From IMG/VR virus record IMGVR_UViG_3300002835_000122, positions 1-64,000 of that record: 64,000 bases of DNA; one strand, given 5' to 3'. The position numbers were made by a program, and so were the translations under genes. Below are positions 9,849 to 20,553 of this stretch, in pieces. Under the pieces are notes generated by a model. That model saw nothing but the letters and a program-made list of their open reading frames with translations, was not told the origin of the DNA and did no database searches. This DNA comes from a virus. Numbering within the stretch: position 1 is the stretch's first letter; each line of letters starts with the position of its first letter.

Positions 9849-9849
9849 T

Positions 9850-12624
9850 TCAACTCCAGTTATCTCCGCTCATGTTCTGAAGGTCAAAAACAACTCCAGC
9901 TGTAAGATTATTTTTAATTATATTATATATTTCTTTTTCATCAATAAAGTTATCTTTTACTTCTTCTGGCATTCTAATTATAACATATCCACCCCTTGTG
10001 TAGGCGTTTCCTTGCGCTGGATATGTGTCCCAGTAAGAAAGTATCTCATCTATATTTTCAATTGCTTCCGAATTCTGTATTGTTGATTTCACTCCTCCAC
10101 CCCTCAGTCTTAGATCTGTTAATTTTGGTTTATCTCTATTGGGATCATTAGTGACATACATAACTGCTATTGTTAAGGCAAAGGGGTCATAACTGGTTGA
10201 CAGTACATCAAAGATTGTTGAATCGTAAGTGAAGTTTACGCTTTGAGTGTAATCATGATCTAGCACTTCTATATATTCGACTGGTAGCGATGAGTTATTG
10301 CCATATCTTTTTTTGTATATATTTTTTGGAGTTAAGTATACATAAAGTGGCTTATCAAATTTAATAGTGTCTGCATTTAATAGCGGGTTTAATGGTACTG
10401 GATTTCCGTCCACATGCCTTATCAAAAGATCTTTGTTTTCGGTTGTATAGGAAACTTTAATAAAAGAACCGTTTGAAGGAACAACGGCCCGCTTAAAGGT
10501 GATAACTCCTGTTTGTGAATTAACATCTTTTATTAATCTATAAGGCACCTGCGTCCACTGGCTATCGTCTGTTTCTTTTGTGAATACTTTAACTTCACTT
10601 TTTATTATTCCAGCTATTGATGATGAGTAATTTGTTGGATGATTCCAGTTTAGGATTGGAGTTCTTCTTACCTGTATGTTTTTACTATCTAATACTGTAG
10701 GATATTCATCTATAATGTCATAATGCCCATGGCCATATATCCTAGACCAAGAAACATCTTGCTGATCTAAAGTGCTATATTGGGCTAGCAGTCTTTGGTT
10801 CTTATAATCTTTCTTCCAGTCAAACCATTGATTTGCTGAGGAGATATATATTTCTTTTGAAAAAGTACCAGAAGTAACTGGAAGCTCCCATGCATCAAAC
10901 TTTGATAGGTTTGGACTTATTGGATTGACCTTAATGGCACTTGAAGAATTATATTTAACTGAATATATTGGAACGATATACTTTAATGGAACCCTACTTG
11001 GTATGAAGGTATTGGAATTGTTGATACCAAAAAATTCACCATCTCCGGGTCTGCCATCTGCATCCAACGCACAAATTCCTATGAATATATTCTCCACGTT
11101 TCTATTAAAAGAGCTTTCTGACCTTGAGTAAAAATCAACATAGTTTAAGTAATTACCTAAAAATTCTTTTTGCTCTATGTCATAGAATCCGTATCTAATA
11201 CCATCATCTGGAAATTCATTACTTATTGAGAAAGTTCCGTACTGAAGATCCCTTTCTTCTAACTCTACTCTATTCTGAGATGGAATATCATTAATTGCAG
11301 ATCTTATTTGCCCAAGAGTAGGTATTCCAATTGGTCTACCTTCTTGATCGCAGAAAAGTAGTATTCCATCCCCATAATTTATAGTATTTTTGTCTTTAGA
11401 GGATAAGATTATGCCAGAAACGGTTCTCATATAATTAACAGATAGATCAATTGAGCTTGTGGTTATTATGGAATCCCCATAATAAGTAGCTGAAGTTTCA
11501 ATGGTTAATGTATTATTTGAATTACTAACAGATACCGGAGTTTCGCCAGTGACTAGTTGTCCACCCGAGGTAACATTACTTAACGTTAAATCAGAAAGGA
11601 CTATGGCACGGTTTGTATCTCTATCAGAAAAAGTTTTAATTCTTACTTCATTGTTTTCATAGTCTATTGTACTCAATGTCTTTGCATCGCTGGATGTAAA
11701 GGTAATAGATGTATTTACACCTTCTGTTTCGGAAGGATATTCTATTTTAGAAATATAATGAGAACCATTGCTTAACGAAGTTATGGACTTAATATTATCT
11801 AAATTATTTAAAGGAACCGTTATTGATCTACTAGGAGATACATTTTGTACTTCTCCAGATATTGAAACGCTAACGGTAATTGGAATAGGGGAATATACTA
11901 ACTCGCTTCCTGACTCAACGTAAGCTCCAGGTTGGATTATTCCATCTACGTCTATTCTTGCAATAGAAAACCCTTCAGCTTGTCCAAAGCCAGGTATCTT
12001 ATTACCAATAATGTGAACGCACATATACTTCGCATCTGATGCATTTCTACCACTCATTGGAATTGTTACTTTGCCCGAAGCTGCAGATAAATCTAATAAT
12101 TCAAGTCCGCTAAGTTTAAAAATATCAGTCTGATAAGTAGGAGACCATCCGATTGAGGCCACTTTGAATTGTCTCCATTTTGGATCTGAATCCGCTGTAA
12201 TGATAATATTATTTATTTTTAATATGCCATCTGGTATTTCAAAGAAAATAACATCTGATGCTACAGAAGGACCCACTGTCCCAGAGAAACTTATTTTCTT
12301 ATAGCTTCTGTCAGAGTTAATAGATGAGGTAGTGCCCATATTTTCTACGGCAATGATATACTTTCTTATATCTTCGGAGGCAAAGTTTTTCCAATCTTGG
12401 AACTTTTGATTGTCACTAGACTTAATGCCTAACCAAAACTTAGCTAAGTACCATTTAGTTTCACTGTCTACTTTTCCATCGCGAAATCTTTCATTATTTT
12501 TTATTTGGAAAGCTTTTACTGCGGATGCAGTTTTGGGTCCGTATACCCCATCTATAGATTTAGTATAAGATCCATCAAGAGCTAATGTATATTGTATGTA
12601 TTTTATATATTCATGTGATGACAT
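9850..12624 (-). CDS. Baseplate protein with N-terminal peptidoglycan-binding domain, 924 aa
   Basis: Residues 1-65 match the PG_binding_1 fold: IKYIQYTLALDG, then IDGVYGPKTASAVKAFQ, then a final helix with VDSETKWYLAKF. This small three-helix domain typically docks enzymes or virion parts onto cell-wall peptidoglycan. The remaining 850 or so residues are beta-rich structural domains. The C-terminus contains a conserved-looking block (TDLRLRGGG, SYWDTYP, GGYVIIRMP), which I infer to be the baseplate attachment part. No hydrolase motif is present, so this should be a wall-binding structural protein rather than an enzyme. It starts 29 bases after the 1080-aa gene, with CTCAT/AAAGAT-type spacing and a weak ribosome binding site. 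Confidence 0.82.
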   Translation of the reverse strand: MSSHEYIKYIQYTLALDGSYTKSIDGVYGPKTASAVKAFQIKNNERFRDGKVDSETKWYLAKFWLGIKSSDNQKFQDWKNFASEDIRKYIIAVENMGTTSSINSDRSYKKISFSGTVGPSVASDVIFFEIPDGILKINNIIITADSDPKWRQFKVASIGWSPTYQTDIFKLSGLELLDLSAASGKVTIPMSGRNASDAKYMCVHIIGNKIPGFGQAEGFSIARIDVDGIIQPGAYVESGSELVYSPIPITVSVSISGEVQNVSPSRSITVPLNNLDNIKSITSLSNGSHYISKIEYPSETEGVNTSITFTSSDAKTLSTIDYENNEVRIKTFSDRDTNRAIVLSDLTLSNVTSGGQLVTGETPVSVSNSNNTLTIETSATYYGDSIITTSSIDLSVNYMRTVSGIILSSKDKNTINYGDGILLFCDQEGRPIGIPTLGQIRSAINDIPSQNRVELEERDLQYGTFSISNEFPDDGIRYGFYDIEQKEFLGNYLNYVDFYSRSESSFNRNVENIFIGICALDADGRPGDGEFFGINNSNTFIPSRVPLKYIVPIYSVKYNSSSAIKVNPISPNLSKFDAWELPVTSGTFSKEIYISSANQWFDWKKDYKNQRLLAQYSTLDQQDVSWSRIYGHGHYDIIDEYPTVLDSKNIQVRRTPILNWNHPTNYSSSIAGIIKSEVKVFTKETDDSQWTQVPYRLIKDVNSQTGVITFKRAVVPSNGSFIKVSYTTENKDLLIRHVDGNPVPLNPLLNADTIKFDKPLYVYLTPKNIYKKRYGNNSSLPVEYIEVLDHDYTQSVNFTYDSTIFDVLSTSYDPFALTIAVMYVTNDPNRDKPKLTDLRLRGGGVKSTIQNSEAIENIDEILSYWDTYPAQGNAYTRGGYVIIRMPEEVKDNFIDEKEIYNIIKNNLTAGVVFDLQNMSGDNWS

Positions 12625-12653
12625 ATCTTTTAACTCTCATTTACTAGTATTTT

Positions 12654-15600
12654 TTAAGGGTTGTAACTTATGAAGGCAACGGGTAGCGACCCTAATCCAA
12701 AACTATTTAATTGTGCCAACGTTTGATTTACTAAACTTTTTACGAGCGTATTTCCATTTATTACATTTAGCCACCAAAATTTTATATTATACCTGCCGAA
12801 TTCGCCTTGATTAGATAATTTATCTATAAGAACATAATTAAATAATGCTAGGCCGGAAGCTGTCAATATGGTTCCAGTTTTATGTCGCGACAACGATATC
12901 ATGGGGGGATTGGTGCCTGCCGGTATGACCCCGCCTACGTTGCGCAAGAATATATTATCCCCGGTTAGGGGATTGTATCCGAGTCCAGATGATGCTGGTG
13001 CTGAATCTCTTAATCTAGTATCCGTTGTATCGGAGCCTGTTATCTGCGGTATTGTTGCTCCCGCTGCTGCAGCAGCACCTAGCGCACCTGCTGCAATTGC
13101 ATTAGCAAGTGCTGCCCAATCTATTGTCTGTGTAGTATCAGGGTCATCAGACTCAGTTTCGGAAGCTGTCCCACCTGAACCTTGTTTCCAAATTCCAGTT
13201 TGCCCATGTATATCTATATCTCCAGTATAAGGAAATACATTTGAACTCTCTGAAACTTTAGTGCTGCGCATTAAGTTAAGGTCATCAATGGCAGATTTGA
13301 TGCTATTAAGCTCGCCATTTACAACCCCTACTGTATCGTTTCTCTGTGCGGGGGTTACAAGCCGACTCCATGGTACTAATTTTTTACTTTCGCCATTTAC
13401 AGTTAAGGTAGCCGTTCCAGAAAGATTACAATTAAATCCGTATGGCAAATCTATTCCCTCAAAAGAGGTATACTTTGAAGACAACTTAAATGCATATGAA
13501 TTAAATCCTGAAGAAAATCCTATTAAAGAATTAAGATTTCTAGTAGAAGATGTTCCAGTAGGTCTCTCGATGAGTAGATGGGGACCAAGTCCGCCTATCC
13601 TCTGCAGCGAGGGAGAGTACTTTTGGGTATAGGCAAGCAGTGGAGAATTTCCTCCATTAGATGTTATTATCTTATGTAGAGAGTATGATGATGGTATATT
13701 TTCTGTTAAGTTTGGATCACTAATAACTTCAGCGTCTTTAAACTTCACATCAGGATTAGTGACCTCTATATAAAAAGTGACATCAGCTATATCTATCTCA
13801 GATAAAAGATTACGCTGAATACTTACTAACTTTTCTGCCATTTGTGTCTTCAAATAGGAAAAAATGCTAGAAGTATTTGAAGATGTGTCTGTAGTTAGAT
13901 TTCTAGCATAGACGCTTTCTGATGCCGACAGTGTAACAATTTCAAATAAAACTTTTTCAGAATCCTCTAATGCTGGTGAATACATTACCCAAGATGAATC
14001 CCAGTCTGTAACAAAATTAATTAAAGATGAAGCTGTTGTTATTTGTCTAGATGATTGTGACTTGCAATACATCCCGTAAGAAATTGCATTAAACAGTAAC
14101 TTAAAAGGTCCTTCTAATATTGCAGAGAAAATATTGTTGTCGTTCTCAATATTCCCGAAATGAGATGAACCACTATTATAATTCGTGACTCTCTCAGAGT
14201 ATGCTGTATCATATATCGAGTTACAATACGCTAACAAGTTAAAGGTAGTAGCTATAATATTACCTTTAGATAAGCTATCTACACTACTAGAGGCGGGGAT
14301 AATTGCCCCTATGGGATACTGTGCAGAAGTAGTAGCTCCGGCCTTAATAAAAACGTTGTCGTTTGCTAAGGATGAAAAGTATTTATAAGTTTTTGGCTGA
14401 CTAACGTTTCCATTCATTAATCTTGATCCAAATATTCCGTAATAGTCTTTTTCAAAAATATTATCCGAGAGAGACCATCCACCATTTTTATTAGAATCTA
14501 TAAGATAGTTAGCGTCTATCATGTCAACAGTGTTCGCAGTCGCTCCATCAGACATTACTAACTGAGTTCCTGCATTTAACTTTGATGCGTCGGGGCATAG
14601 TGACAGATCTAATATTAATGTACCAAATTTATTAGCGGTAAAATAATTAATTTTAGCTGCCTGATCAGGAGTAATTGCTGCGTCAGGAGACCATAATAAA
14701 ATGTCATATTGACCTATTTCAGATATCGAAATTGTGTCTATGTTTACTTTCCAGTAATTAGCTTGATTTTTGATTGTACCAGTTGTTGCTAAAGGATTTT
14801 CAAATCTTAAACGAGTAAGATTAAAGGGAGAATTTTGAAGTCTATATAGGGAGTACGCATTTATGTTTACACTATTTGAATTAGTATAGAGGACCGCCGC
14901 ATTTACAGTTTTTAGAACTGTGTTTGAATTCCTATCTAATTCGACGCCATAATTAACCTGATCAAAATTAAGGTTTCTTTTAATTCTTCCTATTAATCTC
15001 CAGTTAAAAACTTCATAAGTTCTATAGTCTTTAATGGCTTTACTGGGAACTACTACCTGATAGCCATTCTCAATGGGTTGATTAATTAAGTTTATATTAG
15101 TATATTTTTGTTCTATCTTTTTTATAGAGAAATTTTTTGAGCCATAATAGTTTGGATCTATTACAAATGACTCCTCTGGAAGTTCTTTAAAATACCTTAC
15201 TGGATTTATTGTTTCTGCGTACCGAAATTGGAATCCGGATATATTGCCAGACTCATCTGACTCAACCTTGTTATACATCAATTTTAGATTAACTGGCTCT
15301 TGTGAGTCCAAGAATACCAAAACCCTATAAGGAATTTCAGGAAGAGAGGTATTAGATTCTGTTCTAAATGGCTCTAACAAAATCTTATATCTTTTTTTAT
15401 TTGTAACTGCATTAACGTAGTCTTTTCCGGACTCATCTAATACTTTCACTCCTAAATCAACAATTACATCATCATTGATATAATCGTCTAGTGATGTTAG
15501 CGCGAATACTGCTGGTGCCACTATAAAGTATCTACTAACATAAAAATAATGGCTAAAGGAATCAGGGCTTATGGTATCGACATCTAACATTTCCGAAACA

Positions 15601-15896
15601 GTTCGCCTGTCTATTAATGAGTTACTTATGGTTATGTTCTGAGTTGCTATTGAAGATGAGCCATTGAGCCTTCTTAAAATGCCTATTTCATCTGCATACA
15701 TGATTTCTGACGAAGATGTTTCTTTAATTTTATTTTCTAGAATAGTGCTAGAAACATCTATAATAGATATATTTTTTGCTGGACTAATTGACTCCGAAGT
15801 AAACCATGACACATTTACAGCGTCTGATGGAACTCTAGTTCCTATCTTTGTTGCTTTTTCTTTACCAGATTCAGTTAAGTTATTAAATATTTCCAT
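12654..15896 (-). CDS. Large baseplate/tail protein with Rossmann-like segment, 1080 aa
   Basis: The N-terminal third consists of beta-rich structural domains. Around residues 390-440 there is a segment DILLWSPDAAITPDQAAKI followed by FGTLILDLS, an alternating strand-helix-strand pattern. It resembles the GATase-like/DUF4350-type Rossmann fold, although no catalytic cysteine-histidine pair could be assigned. Near residues 930-955 an Ala/Gly-rich helix (ANAIAAGALGAAAAAGA) follows an acidic Asp/Glu/Thr linker. The C-terminus is hydrophobic and aromatic. Its start codon overlaps the stop of the 1534-aa gene (TAATG), so the two are probably made together. A baseplate or tail-fibre-network role is inferred from context. 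Confidence 0.78.
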   Translation of the reverse strand: MEIFNNLTESGKEKATKIGTRVPSDAVNVSWFTSESISPAKNISIIDVSSTILENKIKETSSSEIMYADEIGILRRLNGSSSIATQNITISNSLIDRRTVSEMLDVDTISPDSFSHYFYVSRYFIVAPAVFALTSLDDYINDDVIVDLGVKVLDESGKDYVNAVTNKKRYKILLEPFRTESNTSLPEIPYRVLVFLDSQEPVNLKLMYNKVESDESGNISGFQFRYAETINPVRYFKELPEESFVIDPNYYGSKNFSIKKIEQKYTNINLINQPIENGYQVVVPSKAIKDYRTYEVFNWRLIGRIKRNLNFDQVNYGVELDRNSNTVLKTVNAAVLYTNSNSVNINAYSLYRLQNSPFNLTRLRFENPLATTGTIKNQANYWKVNIDTISISEIGQYDILLWSPDAAITPDQAAKINYFTANKFGTLILDLSLCPDASKLNAGTQLVMSDGATANTVDMIDANYLIDSNKNGGWSLSDNIFEKDYYGIFGSRLMNGNVSQPKTYKYFSSLANDNVFIKAGATTSAQYPIGAIIPASSSVDSLSKGNIIATTFNLLAYCNSIYDTAYSERVTNYNSGSSHFGNIENDNNIFSAILEGPFKLLFNAISYGMYCKSQSSRQITTASSLINFVTDWDSSWVMYSPALEDSEKVLFEIVTLSASESVYARNLTTDTSSNTSSIFSYLKTQMAEKLVSIQRNLLSEIDIADVTFYIEVTNPDVKFKDAEVISDPNLTENIPSSYSLHKIITSNGGNSPLLAYTQKYSPSLQRIGGLGPHLLIERPTGTSSTRNLNSLIGFSSGFNSYAFKLSSKYTSFEGIDLPYGFNCNLSGTATLTVNGESKKLVPWSRLVTPAQRNDTVGVVNGELNSIKSAIDDLNLMRSTKVSESSNVFPYTGDIDIHGQTGIWKQGSGGTASETESDDPDTTQTIDWAALANAIAAGALGAAAAAGATIPQITGSDTTDTRLRDSAPASSGLGYNPLTGDNIFLRNVGGVIPAGTNPPMISLSRHKTGTILTASGLALFNYVLIDKLSNQGEFGRYNIKFWWLNVINGNTLVKSLVNQTLAQLNSFGLGSLPVAFISYNP

Positions 15897-18800
15897 TATT
15901 CTTCCTCATAATCCGGATGCAGTAGAGAGTAATCAGATATATAGTGCGGAGTGGATCCCATCAAGCCCATTTGATATTGATCGTATCTGTTTAGTGGAAC
16001 CCATTTTGGAGGTGACCAATTCGGTGTCGAGTCATACGAGTATATAAACTCTGCGTCAGCGTGATTATAGGCAAAACGGGGCGTTGCCAATATCTGCGAG
16101 CCTTCTTGCCTATTGATCGTATATATGTTCGGTAGCGGAATATCATTCTCATAGCTATACTGGATGGCATCATATGATTCATGCCAATAGATAACATCTC
16201 CAGATATAGTAACGTCATTAGACGAAAGAACCTCTCCACTAGAAGTTAAAATAGATGTAACAGCCTCTGGACTAGAAACATTAACACGAGCAAACCAGTA
16301 ACCTGGCGTACTTGAATCATTGGCTGTAATCGCATTCGATATAGTAAATTCTCCATTAGAATCAGTATTAACTACGTAATCAGGTGTAGCAGCAAAGAGA
16401 TTCTTTAATGTTCTTCCAGTGTTCCATGAAAGTTGGATCTGATTATTGAATGGCTTATTCTTCCAATATACTTTTCCGGATATTGATAACTTGCTGATTC
16501 CATCGGCATTTACGCTGAGGTCAGATGCTGCTGCCTTAACTGATAGATTAAATGGATCATTTCTATTTACATTAAACGGGACGCTAAGGGCATAACCCTC
16601 TGAAGAGCTGTTGGGTCCACCATTTGGCGTGCTCAATCCTACTCCAACGATATTGATAATACTTTCGCTATATATTGCTGGTATGTCACCGTTGTATCTA
16701 ATTACAGATGTAGCCAAACCATTATCGCTAGTCGTGACGTATGAAGGAGTGGCCGAAATTACATCTCCCGATATAGCAAATGTCTGGCCTGGCTTTAGGT
16801 TCTTTTCATTATCGTAAGACACCAAAGATAGGTACATTAGATCTGAAGTGGAATCAGAAATATATGCTGGCGATAAATAAGCTTCCACATGAGAGAATGG
16901 ATAATCCTGATTACTCACATATATGTAGCCTTCATCTATTGGATTTGCTGATGAACTTAAAGATAGATCTATAGGATATGTATTGTCATTTATCGAATTT
17001 TCATAAGTAATATGATATACAGAGTTTGCATTTGGTGTTGCGCTAAAGTATATGACCGAATCATAGGCATCATTGACGGAATTATAAACATCATTATCGA
17101 GATACCATGCGTTATTAACTTTATACGAAACTGAATATTCCCTATCGTACACTAAGGGTGTGGCACCTTCGTCCATTGTAACTCGATTAGATTCCACAAG
17201 AATGGGCCCTGTCATTTGCTTACCAGTGTAATTATCAATAATGGATACATTCAGAATATCTTCATACGCTAAATAAATTATTTCATTGGTACTCGCGTTA
17301 ACTATTTCGCTGTTCTGAAAAGTCAGCTTTCCAGGAGTAGCGGCGTCTTCGAAAACAATATTTCTATAGCTCTGACCATTAACATCTATAAGTACGGGTG
17401 CGCCATTTCTAGGTGTATTTGAAAGGTTAATATTAAAAAATCTTCCAGTAGAAGATTCTGTTATTGGATTTGCATATATGTAGTAATCATTTTCGTCTAG
17501 ATATATCCAACCGGTATGAAGTGCTGATCGCTGCTCTTGCATTAGGAATTTATCTTTTTTCGCATATATGTCTACTGACATTTCATTTTCTTGACTGAAA
17601 GAAGAATTTAGGTCACTTAGAAGCGTGTTGCGAGATTCTACGTAAGCTTCTATTTCATCTTGTCCAGTATTCAATGTCGCATCTTTGATTATGTAAACAT
17701 CATTTTCAATAAGACCAAAAGAACTTTTGTCCAAATATATCTTACTTAAAAAAGAATCAGTATTGAAGTAGGAGTTAAATTGATTTTCGCTTGATTCATA
17801 AACATTATCTAATGAATCTATGTATCCGCTAAAAAGATTAGGAGTTGTTTGAGCTGTAAACGATTCATAGGTATCAAAATATATTGGATAATAACTCGAC
17901 GTAGCTGACTCGACTAGCAGGTAGTGTGGCGTCGCTGCGTAATTGATTGTAGCAGAATCAAAATAATCAGCTGCCCCCAAGGATACATTTGAAGAGCTAA
18001 ATGGCTCCCATAATATATTTGGAGAAGATGGAACTAAATATTGCGAATTATCATCTGGATTAATAGTTCTTCCGCCAACAACGCTCTGTTGTATGGATTC
18101 TTGCCCAAAATATCCTAGACCATTTGGAGCTTCAACGTTTACATAAAGAAACTTAGGAGTGGCGCTAGAAGGAAAAATGACTCTATCTAGCATATCATTT
18201 ACGTAAATGGACTTTGTCGAGGTACCCAAAATGGAAGGATCATTTTGCGGATTTAAGCTAAAGGTAGATTTTAATATATTGGTATTTAAAGATACTACTT
18301 TTGTTGCGTAGTTTGTAGATCCAATTTTTATGTTTGCATCTTGTGGGCGCCTATTTGGAGTGGCCATTGATGTGTAGGAATTGGCAGCTGGGTTAGTATA
18401 GTAATTTGGAGTAGCCGTAGTAAAGGAGGCCCAATAGCTTGCTGTTGCAAGCGAAGTGTCATACTTTTGAGAGACATAGTTCCATCCGCCATTTGAGAAG
18501 ACTATTTTCACTGAAGAAGCGTCATTAAAGGTAATGTTATTAGTTATGGGAGATGCATGAGTATTGAGATAGATCTGATTATATACTTTATCTTTGAATA
18601 CTACATCAGGAACTGTGTTGCCTTCCTGATCAAATATTCTAATATAGTTAAATTCAGGACTAGCAGAACTTGTAGCTGGAAATCTATTTCCAACATAAAA
18701 ATCATCTCTATTGCTATAATTTAAATTTGAATAGAATGTAGAAGGAGTAGCATAGTTGTCATGCGGCGGCATTATTATTTCATAAGTTAATCCAACTCCA

Positions 18801-20500
18801 ACATCCTGAACTACTCCAGATTTTCTTCTGCCGGCATTGTAATCCTGAACAGTTCTTAAGTAGTTAACATACCATGAATAGTCTACAAGGATTGGCGTGT
18901 AGGCGTACTCTATTCCTGTTTTATGTACTCCGGCTATAGACATTGACCCATTGAATGATATGGTAGATTTCTCTAATGATTCTAGAATGAATCTTCCATC
19001 AGAAAAATCTCCAATACCTGGCTGATAATATTCTAATAATGGAGATGTACCTACGTCATATATCGCAGGTATTCTAGAGACACCTTCCCCATCTAATCCG
19101 GAGTAGTCCCAATTTCCCTCACCCCATCTAACGTATCCTATATTGGATGGGTATCTACTATTTAGATCTTCTACTAAATCTTTGAAGATTTTTTCTGGCT
19201 TACCAGAAGGTGAAAAGTATGGTGTTGTTTTTTCTAAGTCTGAAATTTCATATATACCTGGAAAAGCTTGAGTACTGTCAGAGTTTACGTCTAGGCCGTA
19301 AGCATTCCAAATATCTAACTCTCTTCTTAGCGTTCTCTTTAGCCCGTCAGCATAGATTGCGGGAACATTCTGTGAGACATCTAATATTCTTTTTTTGTAT
19401 CTAGAGTTAGTTTCTTTATATAGTCTTTGCAAGCCTACTTTTGCGCCAAACTCATCAAAGTCATTAAAAATATTAACTGCATATTGCTCATAGGGGGACC
19501 CATTAATGAACAGTGAGGCATAGTCTCTCATCGTGAGAATTTGTTTGTCTATAGCATTGTAGTAGTAAACGTGATCTGTTATTTTACTTCTATGGAAATC
19601 CGCCAAAGAGTTAACCGGCACAACATTGACGTCATCCCCAACAACGGTTTGAATATTGGTCGGAATATTATAAGATACAGAAGCCCAGGCAAGCATGTTT
19701 TCATCTGCGCTATTAATGAAAGCGTTGATATCCCTTAGATCCATTTGCGAAACTATGTCATCTATATTTTCCTGAACTAGTGCGGTCAGAAATTTACCGC
19801 CTGTAGATTCAGGAATAGCTAGAGAGGGCGTAGCAGGCTCTAGGGAGTCATCAAATAGCTTTGTCCATGTTGGGAATCTTCTTAAGATATTTCTTGCTAC
19901 AGTCGAAACTACTGGAGATGTAGGCTCATGTATGCCTATTTCCAAATAAAATAATAGTCCTAAATTTGAAACATCTAAGTTTTCGGAAAATATTTCAAGT
20001 TCTATTTTTATCCATGGTTTAGAATTTCTGATAAATATAACATTAGAATCAAATGACAGAGAGGACTTTAACCATGGCCCATTTTCTACATCAGATTCAT
20101 GAATCTGGATATTGAAAGACGGAGTCTCAAGTCCTTGCGTATTAGTGAAAGTGTGCTTATAAGCTAGTATGTCTATTCTTGAGCTAGTGTCCAAAAAGCG
20201 TAGCAGGTCGGGCGTAGCGGGCTCATAGACTATTTCTCCAACGTTAGTTACATACACCACATTAGAGCTAAGGGGTGTAGATGATTCCTGAGAATAGGAA
20301 GGCGAAGTAACTTCGGTACCAACGTAAGTATTGTCTCCGATTAAATTAAGACCATAGCGAGACCTGGTGTAAGAGTAGTTCTTATATTGGCTATTGCTAT
20401 ACAGGTTTACGGCTCTACTTGTCCATAGGGGATTTCCTGTTAAAGCGTTAGATGTCTTGTCGAAATCTCCGCTTTTAAAAAGTAACAAGTATTGCTTCAT
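15896..20500 (-). CDS. Giant wedge/tail protein with Ig-like repeats and recurrent A-T-P motif, 1534 aa
   Basis: The N-terminal region has a tail-protein-like helical segment (NILRRFPTWTKLFDDS, then STGGKFLTALVQENIDDI), typical of wedge proteins that follow baseplate J. Beta-rich domains fill the middle. Two invasin/Big-like Ig domains occur near residues 1234-1290 (GQTFAISGDVIS, TSDNGLATS) and 1314-1407 (VNADGISKLSISGKV, TDSNGEFTI). The protein contains 23 Thr-Pro dipeptides, 13 of them exactly Ala-Thr-Pro and scattered over its length, whereas the 3732-aa hub has no Ala-Thr-Pro. The start is an ATG with GAGG five bases upstream. A TATAAATA box lies in the 63-bp gap before it, so it may open its own transcript. 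Probable role: a large wedge or tail-fibre connector. Confidence 0.8.
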   Translation of the reverse strand: MKQYLLLFKSGDFDKTSNALTGNPLWTSRAVNLYSNSQYKNYSYTRSRYGLNLIGDNTYVGTEVTSPSYSQESSTPLSSNVVYVTNVGEIVYEPATPDLLRFLDTSSRIDILAYKHTFTNTQGLETPSFNIQIHESDVENGPWLKSSLSFDSNVIFIRNSKPWIKIELEIFSENLDVSNLGLLFYLEIGIHEPTSPVVSTVARNILRRFPTWTKLFDDSLEPATPSLAIPESTGGKFLTALVQENIDDIVSQMDLRDINAFINSADENMLAWASVSYNIPTNIQTVVGDDVNVVPVNSLADFHRSKITDHVYYYNAIDKQILTMRDYASLFINGSPYEQYAVNIFNDFDEFGAKVGLQRLYKETNSRYKKRILDVSQNVPAIYADGLKRTLRRELDIWNAYGLDVNSDSTQAFPGIYEISDLEKTTPYFSPSGKPEKIFKDLVEDLNSRYPSNIGYVRWGEGNWDYSGLDGEGVSRIPAIYDVGTSPLLEYYQPGIGDFSDGRFILESLEKSTISFNGSMSIAGVHKTGIEYAYTPILVDYSWYVNYLRTVQDYNAGRRKSGVVQDVGVGLTYEIIMPPHDNYATPSTFYSNLNYSNRDDFYVGNRFPATSSASPEFNYIRIFDQEGNTVPDVVFKDKVYNQIYLNTHASPITNNITFNDASSVKIVFSNGGWNYVSQKYDTSLATASYWASFTTATPNYYTNPAANSYTSMATPNRRPQDANIKIGSTNYATKVVSLNTNILKSTFSLNPQNDPSILGTSTKSIYVNDMLDRVIFPSSATPKFLYVNVEAPNGLGYFGQESIQQSVVGGRTINPDDNSQYLVPSSPNILWEPFSSSNVSLGAADYFDSATINYAATPHYLLVESATSSYYPIYFDTYESFTAQTTPNLFSGYIDSLDNVYESSENQFNSYFNTDSFLSKIYLDKSSFGLIENDVYIIKDATLNTGQDEIEAYVESRNTLLSDLNSSFSQENEMSVDIYAKKDKFLMQEQRSALHTGWIYLDENDYYIYANPITESSTGRFFNINLSNTPRNGAPVLIDVNGQSYRNIVFEDAATPGKLTFQNSEIVNASTNEIIYLAYEDILNVSIIDNYTGKQMTGPILVESNRVTMDEGATPLVYDREYSVSYKVNNAWYLDNDVYNSVNDAYDSVIYFSATPNANSVYHITYENSINDNTYPIDLSLSSSANPIDEGYIYVSNQDYPFSHVEAYLSPAYISDSTSDLMYLSLVSYDNEKNLKPGQTFAISGDVISATPSYVTTSDNGLATSVIRYNGDIPAIYSESIINIVGVGLSTPNGGPNSSSEGYALSVPFNVNRNDPFNLSVKAAASDLSVNADGISKLSISGKVYWKNKPFNNQIQLSWNTGRTLKNLFAATPDYVVNTDSNGEFTISNAITANDSSTPGYWFARVNVSSPEAVTSILTSSGEVLSSNDVTISGDVIYWHESYDAIQYSYENDIPLPNIYTINRQEGSQILATPRFAYNHADAEFIYSYDSTPNWSPPKWVPLNRYDQYQMGLMGSTPHYISDYSLLHPDYEEE

Positions 20501-20545
20501 TTAATCCTCAGTTTAACTAAAATTATTGTTTAAATAAAATATATT

Positions 20546-20553
20546 TATTTATA
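20546..20553 (-). promoter_or_regulatory. T4-late-type promoter box TATAAATA
   Basis: The gap 20501-20563 contains an exact TATAAATA on the minus strand, about 46 bases before the ATG of the 1534-aa gene. TATAAATA is the consensus late promoter of T4-type phages and needs no -35 element. The region is extremely AT-rich, so a chance match is possible. A phage-encoded late sigma factor could not be looked for in this window. Confidence 0.4.
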
